A stretch of DNA of 34,965 nt from a virus, in IMG/VR virus record IMGVR_UViG_3300044838_000030, positions 1-34,965 of that record. One strand, given 5' to 3'. The translations under genes and the position numbers were made by a program. Numbering within the stretch: position 1 is the stretch's first letter; every line of letters begins with the position of its first letter. The notes under the pieces are model-generated. The model did not search any database. It saw only the letters and a list, made by a program, of their open reading frames with translations, and had not been told where the DNA came from. This document shows positions 32,809 through 34,965 of this stretch, one piece after another.

Positions 32809-33968
32809 TGCCGGGCAGCGGAAACGTCTCGGCGAGCGCACGCTATCTCGCGGCACTCCCGCTCTCGCACCAGATCGCCACACTCGCCGAAGTCTGGGCG
32901 GGTGAAGTCCTGCAGGCAACGCTCGTGGTCGAGGACTCCAGCAGCGTGACGGTGGATCGCAACAATGTCATCAGGAGCACCTGCTCAGCGGTGCTCACCG
33001 ACCCCTACGCAGGGACGCCGCAGGCGATCGTGCCTTCCACTGCGCAGGGATTCCTGAATCCCTACGGCAACGAGCTAGTGCTCTATCGCGGGATCACCTT
33101 CAGCGACGCGACGCAGGAGTTGATCCAGTTGGGAGTCTTCGGCCTCGAAGGTGTGGACATCGACGACGGTGCCAACGACCTCGTGATCACCCTGACCGGA
33201 GGAGATCGAGGGGTGGCCTGTCAGCACGCGGGGTTCCCTGACGTCTACACGATCCCACCGGGCACCAATGTCGGGGCGGCGATCCAGACCCTGATCGCAT
33301 CGCTGCAGACCGGGTTGACGATCACCTATGCGTTCGCCGCGACGTCAGCCGTGACCCCGACTACGCCGATCGTCTACAACATCGGCACTGACCCCTGGTC
33401 GTCAGCCTGTGACCTGGCCGCGTCGATCGGCTACGAGCTGTTCTTCGATCCCGCTGGGGTCTGTACCTTCCTGCCGGTCCCGAACCCGCTCTCCCAGCCG
33501 ATCTCGATGACCTATGTCGAGGGTGTCGGGAATACCGCCGTCCACCTCAAGCGAACCATCTCGCGGACCAACGCGCCCAACTACATCATCAGGGACGGGC
33601 AGGGGTCGGGAATCGCCACCCCGGTGCGGGGGATCGCGCAGGACACCAACCCGACCTCCCCGACCTACGTGGGCGGTTCGTATGGGGTGCAGCGCGACTA
33701 CAACTCCTCGAGCCTCTACACCGACCAACCCACCGCCCAAGCTGCAGCGGATGCAGACCTCCTGCTGGCACTGGGGACCATCGAGTCGCTCGAGGTGCAG
33801 GCAGTGCCCAAGGACGACACCCATGTGGACGACGTCGTCTCCGTCACCCGTGCGCGATCCGGCCTGACCGCGCAGCTCTATGTGATCGACAGCTTTCAAC
33901 TCGGCTTCGGGACGGGCGGCATCCTCGACTTCACTGCGCGTCAGATCGGGAGTTTCCCCGCGCCGTGA
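32808..33968 (+). CDS. Minor tail protein, DUF5047-like hub component
   Basis: A 386-residue protein; ATG 32808 shares a base with the previous stop. N-terminal ATLVVEDSSSVTVDRNNVIRSTCSAVLTDPYAG, then LYRGITFSDATQELIQLGVFGLEGVDIDDGANDLVITLTGGDRG, match the architecture of actinophage minor tail proteins of the DUF5047 type, a gp27-like hub. The rest includes SACDLAASIGYELFFDPAGVCTFLPVPNP and VKRTISRTNAPNYIIRDGQ, also usual. It would form the ring between distal tail protein and fibre. The family name is from memory of the pattern. Confidence 0.7.
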   Translation: MPGSGNVSASARYLAALPLSHQIATLAEVWAGEVLQATLVVEDSSSVTVDRNNVIRSTCSAVLTDPYAGTPQAIVPSTAQGFLNPYGNELVLYRGITFSDATQELIQLGVFGLEGVDIDDGANDLVITLTGGDRGVACQHAGFPDVYTIPPGTNVGAAIQTLIASLQTGLTITYAFAATSAVTPTTPIVYNIGTDPWSSACDLAASIGYELFFDPAGVCTFLPVPNPLSQPISMTYVEGVGNTAVHLKRTISRTNAPNYIIRDGQGSGIATPVRGIAQDTNPTSPTYVGGSYGVQRDYNSSSLYTDQPTAQAAADADLLLALGTIESLEVQAVPKDDTHVDDVVSVTRARSGLTAQLYVIDSFQLGFGTGGILDFTARQIGSFPAP

Positions 33969-34840
33969 GCCTCATGCCTGTGTACGACCCCAACGCCACC
34001 GGGCCTCCGGCACCAGCCGGCGCAACCTCGAGCGACCTCGCAGCAGCCATCGCGGACACCCCCTCTCCACCCGCTGGCGCGTCCTCCGGGTTGGTGACCG
34101 TGGCGATGCAGTGGGGTGCAGTGGTGTCCATTCAGGCCGGCCCGCCCCAGACCTTGACGTTGACTCTGGCCGGAAGTCCGACCCCGATCCCGGGCGTGAA
34201 GTACATGGCGAACTACTCTCCCAACATCGGGGACACGGTGATCATCTGGAGCGTGGGAACGGATCTCGTGGTAGCCGGTGGACTCTCGGGGGTGGTGGCT
34301 TCAGAAGGTCCGATCGTCGGCGACATCCTGATGACTACGAAGAACAAGACCGATCTCGCGTGGCTGCTCTGCAACGGCGGGACTTTCAGCGCAGTCACCT
34401 ATCCGGCGCTCAACACCTACCTCGGAAGCACGACGTTGCCGAATCTGACGAACTTCATCCCGATGGGCGCCGGATCGACCGTTGCGCTGGGGGCGACTGC
34501 AGGGTCTACGACATCGGCAGGGCTTCTCGCCCACGTCCACGGGTCCGGCGGCGGCCACACTCACACCAGTGCGGCGCACGTCCACGGCTCCGGGGGACCG
34601 CATACCCACACTTACAACACCGGGAGCCTCACCGCCGGATTCGGGTCAGGGGGTCTCTCCGCTGACAACTCCAACCCCAGTACCAGCACAGGTTCCACCG
34701 ATCCCGGCAACACCGCGAGTACCACACCCGGAGCGAGCGGCAGCACCGATCCCGGCAACACCGCGAGTGCTGGAGCGGGGAGCTCGTTCAGCGTCCTGAA
34801 CCCGGTTATGGGGGTCTACTGGTGGATCAGGGCACTCTAG
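33965..34840 (+). CDS. Tail fibre with collar domain and HxH motifs
   Basis: A 291-residue protein from GTG 33965 (ATG 33974 possible). The N-terminal ~110 residues are an OB-like or adaptor part (VTVAMQWGAVVSIQAGPPQTLTLTLAG...NIGDTVIIWSVGTDLVVAGGL). Then comes the phage collar domain: GDILMTTKNKTDLAWLLCNGGTFSAVTYPALNTYLGSTTLPNLTNFIPMGAGS. After that lie four His-x-His motifs (HVHGSGGGHTHTSAAHVHGSGGPHTHT), as in T4 gp12-type fibres that bind a metal inside a trimer. The C-terminus is Ser/Thr/Gly-rich with two copies of GSTDPGNTAS and ends NPVMGVYWWIRAL, the family's usual end. Confidence 0.85.
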   Translation: MSLMPVYDPNATGPPAPAGATSSDLAAAIADTPSPPAGASSGLVTVAMQWGAVVSIQAGPPQTLTLTLAGSPTPIPGVKYMANYSPNIGDTVIIWSVGTDLVVAGGLSGVVASEGPIVGDILMTTKNKTDLAWLLCNGGTFSAVTYPALNTYLGSTTLPNLTNFIPMGAGSTVALGATAGSTTSAGLLAHVHGSGGGHTHTSAAHVHGSGGPHTHTYNTGSLTAGFGSGGLSADNSNPSTSTGSTDPGNTASTTPGASGSTDPGNTASAGAGSSFSVLNPVMGVYWWIRAL

Positions 34841-34876
34841 GCAACCCCCTCCCCGCTCCACCCTGACGCCCCAGCG

Positions 34877-34888
34877 TAAGATTCGACC
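34877..34888 (+). promoter_or_regulatory. Putative leaderless -10 before the last gene
   Basis: TAAGAT (34877-34882) is followed by six bases and the ATG at 34889, the same -10 to start spacing as at 2660, 2718 and 10561. The TGC extension is missing here and no -35 is evident, so support is weaker. Confidence 0.35.
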
Positions 34889-34965
34889 ATGCCCGCCACG
34901 ATCCTCGACGACCCGATCTATCCGCCCTTCAAGTGGCAACATGCCTTTGCGGCACTGCTGGCCGA
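34889..34965 (+). CDS. Partial CDS, cut by the window end
   Basis: ATG 34889, with 25 residues visible before the end. It starts TILDDPIYPPFKWQHAFAALLA, a plausible start of a tail-module protein. There is no Shine-Dalgarno. Too short to assign. Confidence 0.55.
   Translation, partial: MPATILDDPIYPPFKWQHAFAALLA

Overview
The window is a contiguous piece of a GC-rich tailed-phage (siphovirus-type) genome or prophage. It has very tight gene packing (ATGA and GTGA stop/start overlaps almost everywhere), many GTG starts, and a set of TGC-TAnnnT-N6-start promoters that suggest leaderless transcripts. Together with a RAD52-like annealing protein, HGx-type CRC..C zinc proteins and an HK97-type head module, this points to a phage of a high-GC Gram-positive (actinobacterial) host. 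That host assignment is inference. No integrase, lysin/holin, DNA polymerase, tRNA or CRISPR array was recognised, so lysis and most replication genes must lie outside the window.

Layout. (1) 1-2660, minus strand: a leftward operon of small genes around a RAD52/Sak-type single-strand annealing protein. (2) 2661-2717: a divergent control region with two back-to-back extended -10 promoters and YTACGC half-sites, next to a small XRE-type regulator (2718-2918). A second promoter with the same half-sites lies at 2925-2964. (3) 3043-7650, plus strand: a long early-type operon of about 17 small proteins, many of them zinc-ribbons, plus a MerR/excisionase-like HTH protein, two small membrane peptides and a ParB-like protein. 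(4) 7711-14229: unusual virion or surface proteins upstream of the terminase. These include a secreted protein with a signal peptide, an HNH/NUMOD-like homing endonuclease on the opposite strand, and a 650-aa protein made of about 27 twenty-residue Ser/Thr/Ala-rich repeats. (5) 14309-21624: HNH, large terminase with an N-terminal zinc ribbon, portal, a prohead protease-major capsid protein fusion, and small head proteins. (6) 21687-26505: head-completion genes interleaved with a methyltransferase, three glycosyltransferase-like genes and two antisense genes, one of them a membrane-protein moron with its own promoter. (7) 26587-34965: tail module with a gp10-like neck protein, tail terminator, major tail protein, tail assembly chaperone with a -1 frameshift, tape measure, two minor tail/hub proteins, a collar-domain fibre with HxH motifs, and a truncated last gene.

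How it works together. The minus-strand genes would serve recombination. The XRE-type protein probably controls both early directions. The late genes build an HK97-fold capsid and a long non-contractile tail. The most unusual feature is a possible virion-decoration system: a methyltransferase plus glycosyltransferases threaded between connector genes, in a genome that also encodes a very long Ser/Thr-rich repeat protein that could be an acceptor. Recurrent short DNA motifs (a stop-linked AGGGCAAYC element and a shared leader before two structural genes) are not explained by the gene annotation.
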